Shown here piece after piece: positions 52,783 to 63,102 of a stretch of DNA of 64,000 bases (positions within the stretch are counted from its first letter, which is position 1; the number at the start of each line of letters is the position of its first letter). Made by a program: the position numbers and the translations under genes. This stretch comes from Tunturiibacter gelidiferens. Lineage in GTDB: Bacteria; Acidobacteriota; Terriglobia; Terriglobales; Acidobacteriaceae. The stretch spans positions 62,001 through 126,000 of the forward strand of contig NZ_JACHEB010000015.1 of the NCBI RefSeq assembly GCF_014201335.1, given 5' to 3'. The notes under the pieces are model-generated. The model saw only the letters and a program-made list of their open reading frames with translations. It searched no databases and was not told the origin of the DNA.

Positions 52783-53699
52783 ATGGCAGATATGAAAGCA
52801 ATGGAGTTTGCAGGCAAACTGAACCTGCAGCCGGTGAGGCGTCCGGTACCCGAGCCACAAGCGGGCGAAATCTTGATTCAGGTTTCCGCCGTCGGAGTGA
52901 CCCCTACAGAGAAGCTTTGGTATCCCACCAGCCACTATGCGGACGGTACAGCCCGATCGAAGGCAATTCCTGGACATGAATTCTCAGGCACAGTTGCTGG
53001 GTTAGGCGCGGGGGCACTTGGCTATAGCCTGGGAGACGCTGTTTTCGGCCTGAACGATTGGTTCGCAGAGGGTGCTACGGCCGAGTTCTGCATAACAAAA
53101 CCATCGAATCTTTCTCCGAAGCCATCTTCTCTGTCCCACATCGAAGCGGCCTCAGCTCCGATTGGCTTGCTGAGGCATGGCAGGGACTTCATGTCCGGGC
53201 AAAATTGCAGAAAGGCGAGCGGGTTCTTATACACGGAGGGGCTGGGGCGGTGGGACTTTTCGCGGTTCAACTTGCAAAATCGCAGGGAGCGTATGTGATT
53301 GCCACGTCGTCCAAGGCAAACATCGATTTTGTAAAGCAGCTTGGAGCTAATGAGGTCATCGATTATCGGGAGCGCCGTTTTGAAGAGGCAGGCGTAGTCT
53401 ATGTAATCTTCGACACCGTGGGTGGAGAAACCTTGGACAGATCCTGGGGTCTTCTCAAGCGGAGTGGTAGGCTGGTCACGATTGCTGCAGACGCAGAAGC
53501 CAGTACCGATTCACGAGTAAAGAGTGGTTTTTTCATCGTCGAACAGGATGGAGAACAATTAGCTTCCTTGGGCAAGCTCTTCGATTCCGGGGAATTGAAA
53601 GCTTTTGTCAAAGCTGAGCTGCCGATGGAAGAAGCAGACCATGCTTATGATGGCTCGATTGCTGGCAATCCCGGAAAGCTAATCATCCGGACGAAATAG
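52783..53699 (+). pseudogene. Quinone-oxidoreductase-like (MDR) gene with a frameshift
   Basis: The first frame (to about 53170) encodes the MDR N-terminal domain (MADMKAMEFAGKL, PGHEFSGTVAGLG, GDAVFGLNDWF). The second frame (from about 53170) encodes the cofactor half (GERVLIHGGAGAVGLFAVQLAKSQGA, DTVGGETLDRSW). The protein would be about 305 residues and is otherwise well kept, so a recent one-event shift near 53170 or a base-call error explains it. No zinc-binding motif is seen, as in the QOR group. Confidence 0.78.
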
Positions 53700-53962
53700 T
53701 TCCGTCCGCCGCAATACTCGATACAAACTACAGTAATAGACACGAATAATGCGGAGGGGTGAGTTAAGTTGAACTTAAGGTCACAGTTTATAGAGACCTG
53801 TCGGCTTTTGAGGTTACCGCCGATGGCGTGAATACACACCGGCCTGAAGTTAGCTACGCATTCAACTACACCCAAACCACGAGCGAGTGGGCTGTGGCAC
53901 CCATGGAGTTTACCCGGAATAAATCCGATGCGGAACTGTTATATGAAGAATGGAAAATTGAA

Positions 53963-54729
53963 GTGAGCACCCAGACGACCTCGAAACCCGACATTCTCGC
54001 TAAGATTGAAGTCTACAAACGACAGGAAATTCTCCTCGCCAAGCAAAAAACTTCCGTCGAGGCGATGCGAAAGTTGGCTCGACAAGCGCCGACCCCGCGG
54101 GGCTTTGCGGCCGCTATCGAAAGTCATCTTTCCTCGGGTCGTCCTACGCTGATCGCCGAGATCAAGAAAGCAAGTCCGTCAAAAGGACTGATTCGTCCGG
54201 ACTTCGATCCTCCCGCCTTAGCGCGTGCTTATGTCGAAGGAGGAGCCAGCTGTCTTTCGGTTCTAACCGATGAACCATCCTTCCAGGGCCATCTGGATTA
54301 CCTTCGTCTTGCGCGCGACGCTTCAGGCCTGCCCGTCTTGCGTAAGGACTTTCTCTTTGAGCCCTACCAGGTCGATGAAGCCCGCGTCTGCGGTGCCGAT
54401 TGCGTTCTTATCATTATGGCCAGCGTCAATGATGCTGAGGCTCGTGAACTGGTGCATGCGGCCCATGATCTTGGAATGGTGTCTTGGTCGAGGTGCATAA
54501 CGAGCAGGAGCTAGAGCGTGCGCTCCCACTCGAAACGAAGCTCGTCGACATCAATAATCGCGATCTGCGTACCTTCGAAGTTTCGCTGGGTACGACCGAG
54601 GAATTAGCAGCTCAAATTCCAAAGGGCCGGGTCATTGTTAGCGAAAGCGGCATATCAAATCACGCAGACATCCTGCGACTCTCTGCCTCCGGGGCCCGAA
54701 CCTTTCTTGCTCGTGATGTGAAGATCTGA
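53963..54729 (+). pseudogene. trpC: Indole-3-glycerol phosphate synthase gene, frameshifted and 3'-truncated
   Basis: TrpC closes the indole ring in tryptophan synthesis. The frame holds ILAKIEVYKRQEILLAK, LIAEIKKASPSKGLI, ASCLSVLTDEPSFQG, VLRKDFLFEPYQ and then, after a shift near 54478, VEVHNEQELERALP and VSESGISNHADI. A missing A in GGAATGGTGTC would explain the shift. The usual C-terminal end, with the last phosphate-binding loop, is replaced by FLARDVKI and a stop. No other trp genes are nearby, so it was probably brought in alone and decayed. Confidence 0.8.
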
Positions 54730-54818
54730 GTGATACCTCATGAGTAATTGAAAATGGAGAAAGTAAGTTGTCGATCAAGCAGTGTAATGCGGGACCAGAT
54801 TTGGTCGGGACACTGAAG

Positions 54819-55208
54819 ATGAACGAACAAGTTTTAAAGCGCAGCCTACAGGAACGCCACATTCGTCTGATGGCTTTGGGATCGACCACAGGAGTGGGTT
54901 TGTTGTTAGGTTCGGCGACCGCGATCGACCTCGCGGGTCCGGCACTTCTCATCTCTTACATCGTCGGTGGCTCGACGATATTCATCATCTTGCGCGCGTT
55001 GGGCGAAATGGCTGTACATAAACCGGTCGCCGGTTCATTCAGTCGATACGCCCATAATTATTTAGGCCCACTTCCTGGTTACCTGACCGGCTGGAACTAT
55101 TGGTTCATGTGGCTGGTAACTTGCATCGCTTCATTGTTTTGTCATTTGGGCGACTTCGGAGGCGGATCACGAAACGAATACGATAGATTTAAAATCATGA
55201 ATGGCTAA
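54819..55208 (+). pseudogene. Amino-acid permease (APC family) gene, truncated
   Basis: The first ~107 residues match the amino-acid transporter family: LQERHIRLMALGSTTGVGLLLGSATAI, LGEMAVHKPVAGSFSRYA and GYLTGWNYWFMWLVTCIA. A normal protein has about 450 residues and twelve helices; here only about three remain before the sequence changes and stops. A frame starting with TTG at 54768 also exists, but the ATG at 54819 fits the family. Confidence 0.75.
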
Positions 55209-55427
55209 TGTCGATTGTTCAATCGTGCGGGATTCGAAGCAAGATGAGACTCAAGTTTGTTTGGCAGAGATGTCATCCCTCATCAGAGCAGTCTCACATC
55301 CTATCTAAGTTCATAGAGACAAATACGAACGGCACATTCAAAGCGCCGCACTTCAGATTTTCTTGACCCAACCAAGCAAAAGCTCGAGTCCGTTAGCTCG
55401 AATCATCTGGTCGCCGTGTTGTAAGTC

Positions 55428-56063
55428 ATGCGCGCGATGCCGTGCGTCCCTGTGCCGTACTGTGACAACGACATTTGTAATGAGTGCTTGGATCGAGCAC
55501 AGAGCGGTAGGGAAGTGAAGACCTTTCTGAAGTTGAGCAATGCATGGGCTGCCATTCGATGGAAGATGATGATCATCTTCTCGTTCTTCAGCATCGTGTC
55601 AGTGGCGATGATCACGTGTTTCTCTATTGCGCTGATGAATGTCGTGATACGACGAGAAAGCGCCTTTCTGATTGAGGAACGGATCAAGGTGATTGTTGAG
55701 AGCCGCAAGGGAATCATAGATCCCGTCCTGAACAGGATTGACGGATGGGAGTATGCATCCAGTGCAGCCCTCTTTTCGCTCTTCACGGAGTACATGAAAG
55801 CATCGTGGCCGGGCAGTCAAACTGTCGTGAGCATGCTGCCTCTGGAGGAGCCGATCCGAAGATGGGCTTCATCCCAGCATTTATTCGTATGCAGATGTTG
55901 GACAAGCGCATGGCACGCGCCATTCAGCATAAGAACTGAGAATGCGATCCGCTGTACTAGTAACCATAAGTGCCCTTGTGTCCACGAATGGAGTAGGTTG
56001 GTCGGCCATCCGGAAGTTGCCGGTCCTCTATACCCATTTGGTGCTAGATCGACTACTCAGTGA
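55428..56063 (+). pseudogene. Membrane-anchored sensor-like fragment
   Basis: The middle of this frame (about residues 35-105) has one strong membrane helix (WKMMIIFSFFSIVSVAMITCF) followed by an amphipathic region (RRESAFLIEERIKVIVESRKGI). This is the style of the N-terminus of membrane-bound SpoIIE-type phosphatases or other sensors in Acidobacteria. The flanks look like out-of-frame translation. I treat it as a remnant; the assignment is weak. The preceding 220 bp (55209-55427) hold nothing recognisable. Confidence 0.35.
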
Positions 56064-56427
56064 GTGCCTCTGGCGGCAACCTGCTTGAGCAAAGCCTTAT
56101 TCTGCACGGCCCATTCGCAGAGCAATGCGACGGCTTCGGCGAACTTGTTGCCTGCTGGCGTGAGGCTGTAGTCAACATGAGGGGGGACAACTGGATGAAT
56201 CAGTCGGTTGAGCAGTCCGCGTTTCTCCAACTTCCGTAGCGTCTGAGTGAGCATCTTTTTGGAGATGTCTGGGATCGAACGCTGCAGCTCGTTGAAACGA
56301 CGGGTGCGGCCTCTGATGCAAAAAAGGACGATTGGGGTCCATCGGCGATGATCTGCAACACCTGTCTGGCTGGGTACTGCGGATCGTAAAGCGGTTCTGC
56401 GACGTCCGATCGGATCTTTGTTTTCAT
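56057..56427 (-). pseudogene. HxlR-family regulator gene, frameshifted
   Basis: The start (DPQYPARQVLQIIADGPQSSFF) and the end (MLTQTLRKLEKRGLLNRLIHPVVPPHVDYSLTPAG) are HxlR winged-helix sequence in two frames, with RRFNELQRSIPDISKK between them readable after the shift near 56320, at a run of A residues. The family's first cysteine is replaced by Tyr (QYPAR rather than CPxR), so thiol sensing at this site is lost. It is divergent from the DsbA-like fragment. Confidence 0.72.
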
Positions 56428-56488
56428 AGTCCTTCGACAGTCACCATTTAGTAACGACTTGTTTGTTAGTTACTTGGTCTCTAGAGTA

Positions 56489-56753
56489 ATGAAGACGTGC
56501 GGAGCGCCCTTTATGAAGGATGTCTTGGAGACAGGTACACAGCACACAAATTCGTTGGTGGTTGATATGGTGTCCGATTTGATTTGTCCATGGTGCTTTG
56601 TGGCGAAGCGGCGGGTAGAGAAAGCGGCCGCGATCCTGGGGCAAAGGGTTGAGATGCCTTGGCTTCCCTTCGAGCTGAATGCCGATATGCCAGTCAATGG
56701 CCTCGACCGGCGAGTGTACCGCTCGGCGAAGTTCGGCAGTTGGGAGCCTGCAA
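56489..56753 (+). pseudogene. DsbA-like (FrnE/HCCA-isomerase type) fragment
   Basis: About 88 residues with the opening of a cytoplasmic DsbA-type protein: VDMVSDLICPWCFVAKRRVEKA (CPWC active site) and LPFELNADMPVNGLDRRVYRSAKFGSWE. The match stops at 56748 and the sequence runs directly into an acyltransferase body in another frame. A normal protein has about 220 residues. The break is a clean junction between two unrelated genes. Confidence 0.7.
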
Positions 56754-56756
56754 CCC

Positions 56757-57620
56757 ATGGTCATCATGGGAAGCCTCATTGGTGCGGCGTTCTTTTATTT
56801 CCAGAAGGGTCCGGCCTTTCCCCTGATCGCTACCACCCCCGTGTGGAAGATGCTGCTGGTCATGTTCGTGGGTTGCACCCTGCTTCCTCTCCCGACCTCG
56901 ATGGACATCCGGGGCTGGAATGAGATGCAGCCACTCGATGGCCCGGCCTGGTCGCTCTTCTTTGAGTACATCGCCAACATCCTCTACGCGCTTGGCCTGC
57001 GTAAGCTCTCAAAGAGAGCCCTCAGCGTGTTCGTCTTCCTGGCAGCCATTCTTCTCATTCAGCTCGCCGTCTTTGGGCAGCGTGGAGACCTCATTGGTGG
57101 CTGGGCTTTTAGCGCAAAGGAGCTGCACGTCGGCTTCTCCCGGCTTCTGTTCCCTTTTTTCGCAGGGATTCTGCTCAGTCGACTCGGAGCGCGCATCCAG
57201 TTTAGGGGTGCGTTCGGCATCTCCAGCCTGCTCCTGCTTGTTGCACTGTCGCTTCCGCGGTTCGGAGGTACACAGTACCACTGGATGAATGGCCTTTACG
57301 AAGCGTTCTGCGTCATCCTTCTCTTCCCGATCATTGTGGCCATCGGTGCCGGCGAGAAGCGTGTTGACGGTCCATCGATTCGAGTGGCGCGGTTTTTCGG
57401 AGACTTATCCTATCCGCTCTACATCACACACTATCCATTGATCTACATCTACACTCAGTGGGTCGTACGCGATAAACCAACCGGAGCTCAGGGCGTCCTC
57501 CCAGCACTTCTGGTCGCGATCGCGGCCATCACGATTGCGTATACCAGCCTGAAGCTTTACGACGAGCCTGTACGGAAATGGTTAAGCAGAAGGTTCCTTG
57601 CAAAGCAAGGCCGAGTCTAG
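56757..57620 (+). pseudogene. Acyltransferase-3 family membrane protein, N-terminus missing
   Basis: About 287 residues with seven or so membrane helices. It starts within the family's core (LQPMVIMGSLIGAAFFYFQ and NEMQPLDGPAWSLFFEYIANILYAL) and ends normally with RFFGDLSYPLYITHYPLIYIYTQW and a Lys/Arg-rich tail. The first third, with the catalytic His/Arg region of OafA-like enzymes, is gone. It continues the frame from 56679, but that part is DsbA-like DNA out of frame. Confidence 0.72.
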
Positions 57621-58647
57621 AGCCTGTTCTTAACTTGCATCCAGGTAGTTACTTTGCTGGCGAGGTATCTTTGCAGAGCCTTGGAGTATGGGTGAAGCAA
57701 AGAAGTCGGCGGCTACCCGAGTGCTGTGACGGATGAGGATTGGGCCTTTGTGCTGCCGTATCTGCTGTTGCTGGCAACAAGCTCGTTCTGCGGGTGCAGA
57801 AGGTGCTCTGAATGTTTCAGACAGGTGCGGGATTAGCCACCGAAGAACCCGATGCTGTCTCCTTCGGTAGAGCGTGCACGGGAAGTACAATCTCCCTCGG
57901 CGTTTTGTTTCCTTATTTCGCATGCAATGGAGTCCGGCTCATCCTGATTTCCAATACGATGTTTGGCGATCTGCGATTTCATTTCATGAAGATCCAAGAC
58001 GCTCCCGCCTTTCGGGTTTATGAAGGGCTAGCGGCCTTACCAAACTAGCGCACATTGCCTAGGCAGTATGCCTCTCAGGATGCTGACGGAGGCGGAGATT
58101 CAGGACGCTTTTGGGGACACTCCCATTACGCAGCTGCATGGCGACGCTATGAGATCTGCATCTTGCCATCTCCGTGATGCAAGGTGAATCTGACGGATTA
58201 CAAGGGAACACGCTGGCTGTGCACTCCGGATAGAAGGCTGCGGTGCAGGAACTTGATCTCGGGAAGATCAGTCTGCTTGATACGGATGGCAGGCCTCTTT
58301 GCGAAGTACTTTATTAGCAGCTGGCTGTTTATCTCACTGTCCCAATTTAGTTATTGCTCACATCAGTAGAGGAGTAACTGCGTAGAAAGTATAGTCTCGC
58401 AAGAGATTACTTCACGTTGTGATGACGTGCATCTCCAACTCGCGAAACATCCAAGAATGAATCGTGCGATGGATGCATCGCTTTCTTAAATAGAGCAAGG
58501 TCACATGACATTCGGAATGTTGTAACCTTTTCAGTCGTTACCTCTCCAACAACTGCGCGCATAAATGAACTAAACCAAATTTTTCACTTGAAGCATTCGG
58601 TAGAGTTCGTCGACTGCGCGCAATTCGGTCGACACAAGGGGTAAGTG
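57621..58647. other. Gene-poor gap with an IS5-type transposase scrap
   Basis: About 1 kb without an intact gene. At 57714-57776 the plus strand reads YPSAVTDEDWAFVLPYLLLL, the typical opening of IS5-group transposases, and then breaks off. A short frame at 58069-58185 (MPLRMLTEAEIQDAFGD at its start) has no recognised match. The last 250 bp are AT-richer and probably hold the promoter of the next gene. Confidence 0.55.
57714..57776 (+). pseudogene. IS5-family transposase N-terminal fragment
   Basis: Twenty-one codons (YPSAVTDEDWAFVLPYLLLL) match the conserved start of IS5/IS1031-like transposases (normally YPSDxSDEEWAxxxPYL). Nothing of the catalytic domain is left. Confidence 0.6.
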
Positions 58648-59774
58648 ATGAGCAGAGTAACTCGAAGCCTATTAATGATCATGGTTGGAATTGGAGCGGC
58701 GTCTCCAGTTCTTTGCGCTGCGCAGGGCAACAACACTGGCGCGGTCTTCATCATGACGAACGATGCCAAGAAGAATCAGGTCATTGCGTATGAGCGTGCT
58801 GCCAATGGCACGCTCTCAGAACCTGTCTACCACGACACCAACGGCCGCGGCAGTGGCGGCACTACCGACCCACTCGAATCACAAGGTTCTCTCACCCTTA
58901 GCCAGGATCACTCCTTACTCTTCGCGGTCAACGCGGGAAGCGGTACGGTCTCTGTCTTCAGCGTTCACAAAGCTAACCTTACCTTCCTCAATAAGACACC
59001 CTCTGAAGGAGTACAGCCTTCCGCGGTCGCGGAGAGCGGTGGCCTGATCTATGTCCTCAACAGCGGCGGACCCGGCAGCGTAGTAGGATTCCACCTCGAC
59101 TTCGGCGGACAGCTCAAGGAGATCCAGAACTCAACGCAGTTTCTCACCGGGACCACCAGCGGCGGAGCATCGCTGTCCTTTAGCCCCGATGGACAGTTCC
59201 TTCTCGTTACAGAGCGCGTCACCAACAATCTCGATGCCTTCCACGTCGAGGCCGACGGCAGGCTCTCGCCAATCATCGTGAACGCAAATCCAGCTCCCGG
59301 TACCTTCACCGTCAACTACGCTCCGAATAACTTCGCTATCGTCTCCGAGACCGGACCCGCAGGCGGGAACAACGCATCCGGGATCTCCTCCTATAAGGTC
59401 AATGCGAACGGCACCCTGACCGCTGTCACCCAAAGCCTCCCCACTTTCGCCTCTGGCAACTGCTGGAATCGATCACGCCTGATGGAACCAAGGTCTATGT
59501 CTCCAATTCCGCGAGCAACGACATCTCAGGCTTCAACATTGGCAAAGACGGAAAGCTAACTCCTATCGGCAGCACAGTCGTAGGCAGCATCCCGTCCGGC
59601 AGCCACAACGTGGACATCGCGGTCTCCGTCAACGGCAAGTACCTCTACACCATCAACTCGCAATCTGGGAACGTCTCCACGTTTGCGATTAACGAAGATG
59701 GATCTCTCACCAACCTCGGTCAGGCGGGCAATTTGCCCAAGAGCGTCGGCTTCAACGGTATCGCCGCACTCTAA
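58648..59774 (+). pseudogene. Lactonase-like beta-propeller protein gene with a frameshift
   Basis: The precursor would be about 374 residues. A signal peptide (LLMIMVGIGAASPVLCAAQ) is followed by 7-bladed propeller repeats of the Lactonase/YncE type (VFIMTNDAKKNQVIAYE, LLFAVNAGSGTVSVFSV, LSFSPDGQFLLVTERVTNNLDAF). Near 59462, after FASGNCW, the frame shifts; the second part (TPDGTKVYVSNSASNDISGF, YLYTINSQSGNVSTFAI) continues to TAA at 59774. A single-base event separates it from an intact gene. AAGGGG precedes the ATG. A terminator follows. Confidence 0.78.
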
Positions 59775-59784
59775 GCAGTTACCA

Positions 59785-59812
59785 GCGGGCTACGGGTCTA
59801 TCTGTAGCCCGC
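59785..59812 (+). terminator. Terminator after the lactonase-like gene
   Basis: GCGGGCTAC (59785-59793) pairs with GTAGCCCGC (59804-59812) around a 10-base loop; AATTTATT follows. Confidence 0.75.
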
Positions 59813-59919
59813 AATTTATTGACTTGTATTTCTTGCCGTGTTACGGAATATTCATGTAACCCGAAGAAGCTGTCCGTGTCATACCACGCAGCACGAATAC
59901 GACATTACTGGAGCGATAC

Positions 59920-60225
59920 ATGGACAGGTTTGCGATATTGGCGTTGTTGAATGCCCGGCCCGGCAAAGAAGATGAAGTGGAAGAGTTTTTGAAGTCAGCT
60001 CAACCCCTGGTTGCAGAAGAGACAGGAACGACGTCCTGGTACGCGATCAAGATCGGTCCCGCATCCTTCGGCATCTTCGATACCTTTGTCGACGAAGAGG
60101 GAAGAACTGCGCACGTCAGTGGTGCTGTGGCCAAAGCACTCTTTGCCAGGGCTGAAGAGCTGTTCGCAACGGCTCCTCAAATCGAGATGGCTTCGATTCT
60201 TGCGTCCAAGACACCCAACGACTAG
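59920..60225 (+). CDS. Antibiotic biosynthesis monooxygenase (ABM) domain protein
   Basis: A 101-residue single ABM domain: FAILALLNARPGKEDEVEEFLKSAQPLVAEETGTTSWYAIKIG, then GIFDTFVDEEGRTAHVSGAVAKAL. Such small ferredoxin-like proteins act as cofactor-free quinol monooxygenases or in heme turnover. It is intact and one of the few whole genes in the decayed stretch. The ATG has no strong ribosome-binding site (TGGAGCGA at 8 bp). Confidence 0.85.
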   Translation: MDRFAILALLNARPGKEDEVEEFLKSAQPLVAEETGTTSWYAIKIGPASFGIFDTFVDEEGRTAHVSGAVAKALFARAEELFATAPQIEMASILASKTPND

Positions 60226-60299
60226 TCGAGAGCTTCTCCTCACTGAGGAGAGGGCACGAATGGATCTGCAAAGCTAGTTAAGTGCTACTTCTCGGATGG

Positions 60300-60898
60300 T
60301 GCGCGAGAAGATTCCACCCCACGTCATGCCTACGATCGAAGCTGCGACCGAAGCCCAAGGTTGCGGGATTATCAGATGCTGCACTTCAGCCTGGACGGTC
60401 GATGCCTGACTTTGAGTTGCCGGACGCCAACGGAAAGATCGTAAGGAGTGCGGAGCCGCATGCCGCTGGTCCACTGCTTATCATGTTTTACCGGGGTCAT
60501 TGGTGCCTATTTTGCAATCTCACGGTCAAGGCGATGCAGGAGCGTCACTTCGAGATCGTGAGCAGTGGAGCCAAGTTGGTTGCGATCTCGTCACAGACTC
60601 CGGACGATTCCTTGACCACGACGGAGAAGCATGGGCTGGTCTTTCCTGTGCTATCCGACAGCGGCAACGTGGTTGCTCGAGCGTTTGGAATCGTCTTCAG
60701 GCTGGACGATGGGCTCAAGGCAGGAGTCTTTTTGGAGTTGACATTCCTGCATTCAATGGGGACAACTCTTCTGAACTTCCATTGCCCGCTACATTTCTGA
60801 TAGGCGCGGACGGGATTGTCCTGAAGTCTTTCGTCGAGGTCGACTATATGAAGCGACTTTCGCCGGAGACCGCAGTCGCGTGGCTCCACGAGAGCTAG
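60300..60898 (+). pseudogene. Peroxiredoxin-like (AhpC/TSA) gene, frameshifted
   Basis: The first frame holds MPDFELPDANGKIV, LIMFYRGHWCLFCNLTVKAMQ (peroxidatic Cys in the W-C-x-x-C form) and AISSQTPDDSLTTTEKHGLVFPVLSD. After about 60720 the match moves to another frame: GVDIPAFNGDNSSELPLPATFLIGADG and DYMKRLSPETAVAWL. A few bases are lost or gained at the joint, and the N-terminal helix normally found before the domain is missing or degenerate. Confidence 0.72.
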
Positions 60899-60969
60899 CC
60901 AAGCTGTATGGCGGAACTTGTGTTCGTGCGCTTGTTTCACTGCATCGTTTTTCGTGCGTTTTGACGTCT

Positions 60970-61303
60970 CTATGTGTTCATGGTCGTGCTGATATTGGCG
61001 TGACGCATTAGGCCCTTCTGCATTCCTGCATTTGCTCCAGATTCTTCGAGTAAACCACGATAGGAGTGTCTGAAGGCGTACCAGCCAAGCCCCTTGATGC
61101 CGATGCGTTCTCCTGCGGGTTTGAGATGCAGCTTTTTGGATCATTCCCGCGTGATAGCCACCAGTGAGAGGGGAAGGGAACACAAGGCCCGTCCTTTTGC
61201 CCTGTCTCTCCTGCCACTTTAAGAGGGTGGCAGCAAGCTCTCCATCCAAAGGAACGCACGCTCGATAACCCCGCACTGCGCGAGAAACTCCTTGAATTGG
61301 CAC
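60970..61303 (-). pseudogene. Tyrosine integrase C-terminal remnant
   Basis: Read across two frames, the minus strand gives CVPLDGELAATLLKWQERQ, FPSPLTGGYHAG, AGERIGIKGLGWYAFRHSYRG and KGLMRHANISTTMNT. These are the C-terminal parts of a phage-type integrase including the H-x-x-R-like AFRHS and the second histidine (RHANI). The TAG stop at 60972-60970 lies exactly where the catalytic tyrosine is expected after MNT. The remnant is inactive and unrelated to the tRNA-linked integrase at 36-37 kb. Confidence 0.75.
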
Positions 61304-61654
61304 ACCTGAAATGAGGCGCAGTTACAGGATCAGGCTTTTTTTGCAGCCTGCGCGTCCTCAGCTACGGATGCTTTGCCGACTGCCTTTTTCTTGCCGCAGA
61401 CCTAGACAAGGCAAGTCCTACCGCTTCCTCTACTGCATTCTCGGTTAAGCCGTTCTTCACAGCTTTTCTGACCGCTTTTTCAACCTTCTTCGCGGCCTTC
61501 TTCTTTGCCTTATCATTCTATCGTCGTTATTTGCATGACCCTTTCCATAACACTATTGAAATTCGCTGTTGCCAAGTCTCTTTTTACGAAGCCGTTCAAA
61601 GATCACGAAGCAGTTTGCAATACAATTTGCCACCACACTTATTTGGCGGAATCG
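61304..61654. other. Gap with a Lys/Ala-rich histone-tail-like remnant
   Basis: On the minus strand around 61527-61395 a frame without a start codon reads DKAKKKAAKKVEKAVRKAVK and then NGLTENAVEEAVGLALSRSAAR, resembling the Lys-rich tails of bacterial HU-like or H1-like proteins. An in-frame stop precedes it, so it is broken. Nothing else is recognised. Confidence 0.4.
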
Positions 61655-62355
61655 CTAATACCCACATAAACTGACTGATCCTGGTCGGCTCTTAGAGGTC
61701 TTCGTTGAAGAGTCACGGCTTGTCACCGTTGCCAGAGCGTCCGAACATCCTTGATCCAGCGCTCTTGGCGCCTCACGATACATGATGGCAAGCGCTTCTT
61801 CGTGCCCTAGCGGTCGTCGATAAGGCCGTTGAGATGAAAGCGCATCATATATATCCGCGACCGTCAGAATTCTGGCAGGCAATGGAAGCTCGGAAGCGTT
61901 CAATCCGCACGGATATCCTGATCCATCCAGTTTTTCGTGATGGGTGACGGCAATAGCGGAGATCTCGTCAAATCCGGGGATCATATCGAGGATCTCTTTT
62001 GTGTAACTGGGGTGCCGATGGATGTCTTTCCACTCGTCCAAAGTAAGAGCTTCCGATTTTTCAAGAACAGGGTACCGGACGCCGATCTTCCCAATGTCAT
62101 GAACCAACGCCGCCCGCTGAAGGAGTTTGATCTTCTTCCGGTCAAGTCCCATGAGTTTGCTATCGAGACCGCGACCCTCGCCACCCCGACAGAGTGCGCA
62201 ATGAAGCCAGCAGAGTTTGAATCGGCTATCAGCGCGAACGCGAGACATATACCATCGATAGTGAGTCTCTTGTCGGAGAAATCGCGATGCCGAGGCTCTA
62301 ACGCAATAACATGAGATAACAGTTCGGATGAAGTGAGCTCATCCCAAACCACCAT
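61655..62355 (-). pseudogene. HD-GYP domain protein gene, frameshifted
   Basis: HD-GYP proteins hydrolyse cyclic-di-GMP. The first frame (62355 to about 62150) holds FIAHSVGVARVAVSIANS, the second LLQRAALVHDIGKIGV, IHRHPSYTKEILDMIPGF and VTHHEKLDGSGYPCGLNASELPLPARILTVADIYDAL. All metal ligands and the HHExxDGxGYP signature are there, but the frame shifts near 62150 and the C-terminus after about 61770 is altered. No upstream sensor domain remains. Confidence 0.78.
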
Positions 62356-62372
62356 GGGAATTTCCGACGAAG

Positions 62373-63102
62373 ATAGCGAGAGAATTGTATCTGAAACGAT
62401 GGAAGTTGTTGGAACAACAGGGGCGCGTTACGGAGATTGCCCATGCGCAGCAGCGTATCGCGGCGATTGCGCGAAGCTATGCTGCCAACCGGACAACACC
62501 ATCGTCGTCTCGCCCGACAACGCCTCGCGCCGCGTTCGGATATGACCGGAGCCGACCGTACCTGGGCCGCTCGCTATGCCGTGAATGACGTACTCTACTA
62601 TCCGCGCGGCAGTCAGGACATCGGCATTGAAAAACAAGGCTATACGAAGGTCATTGCGACCCAACCCAAAGACAACCTGCTGACCATTCAGAAAGAGGAC
62701 GGAACAACGGCCACCTACAACCCTGCGCGGTTATACGGCGTGACGGTTTACCGCGAGTTGGAACGGGAGTTTGCTGTTGGCGACCGTTTGAGCTTCACCG
62801 CGCCGTCCAAAGAGCTGGGCGTTGCCAACCGCGACCTTGGCACCGTGCAACGCATCGACAAAGACGGCCAGCTCTCCGTAAAGATGGACAACGGCAAAGC
62901 GGTCAGCTTCGATGCCAACCAGATGCGGCACTTCGATCACGGCTACGCGGTCACCAGTCATAGTTCCCAGGGACTCACGGCGGAACGTGTCATGGTGAAC
63001 CTCGATAGCCACGTTCATGCAGACCTCATTAAGATGTTTGCCAGCCACATCAACACAGCTGGGGCGACCATTGCGACGGGCTCAGAAACAGAAGATAGCT
63101 GA
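62373..63102 (+). pseudogene. MobF-type conjugative relaxase (TraI-like) remnant
   Basis: Sequence from the helicase part of a MobF relaxase, split over three frames: GRVTEIAHAQQRIAAIARSY, then DNTIVVSPDNASRR, then YAVNDVLYYPRGSQDIGIEK to YAVTSHSSQGLTAERVMVNL (helicase motif with SxxSQG). The N-terminal relaxase domain is absent from the window at this place, and the end runs into unrelated DNA. It shows that a conjugative element once lay here. Confidence 0.75.

Noticed and set aside
57812..58048. 78-codon plus-strand frame after the IS5 scrap
   Set aside because: No domain, no ribosome-binding site, and located in remnant DNA.
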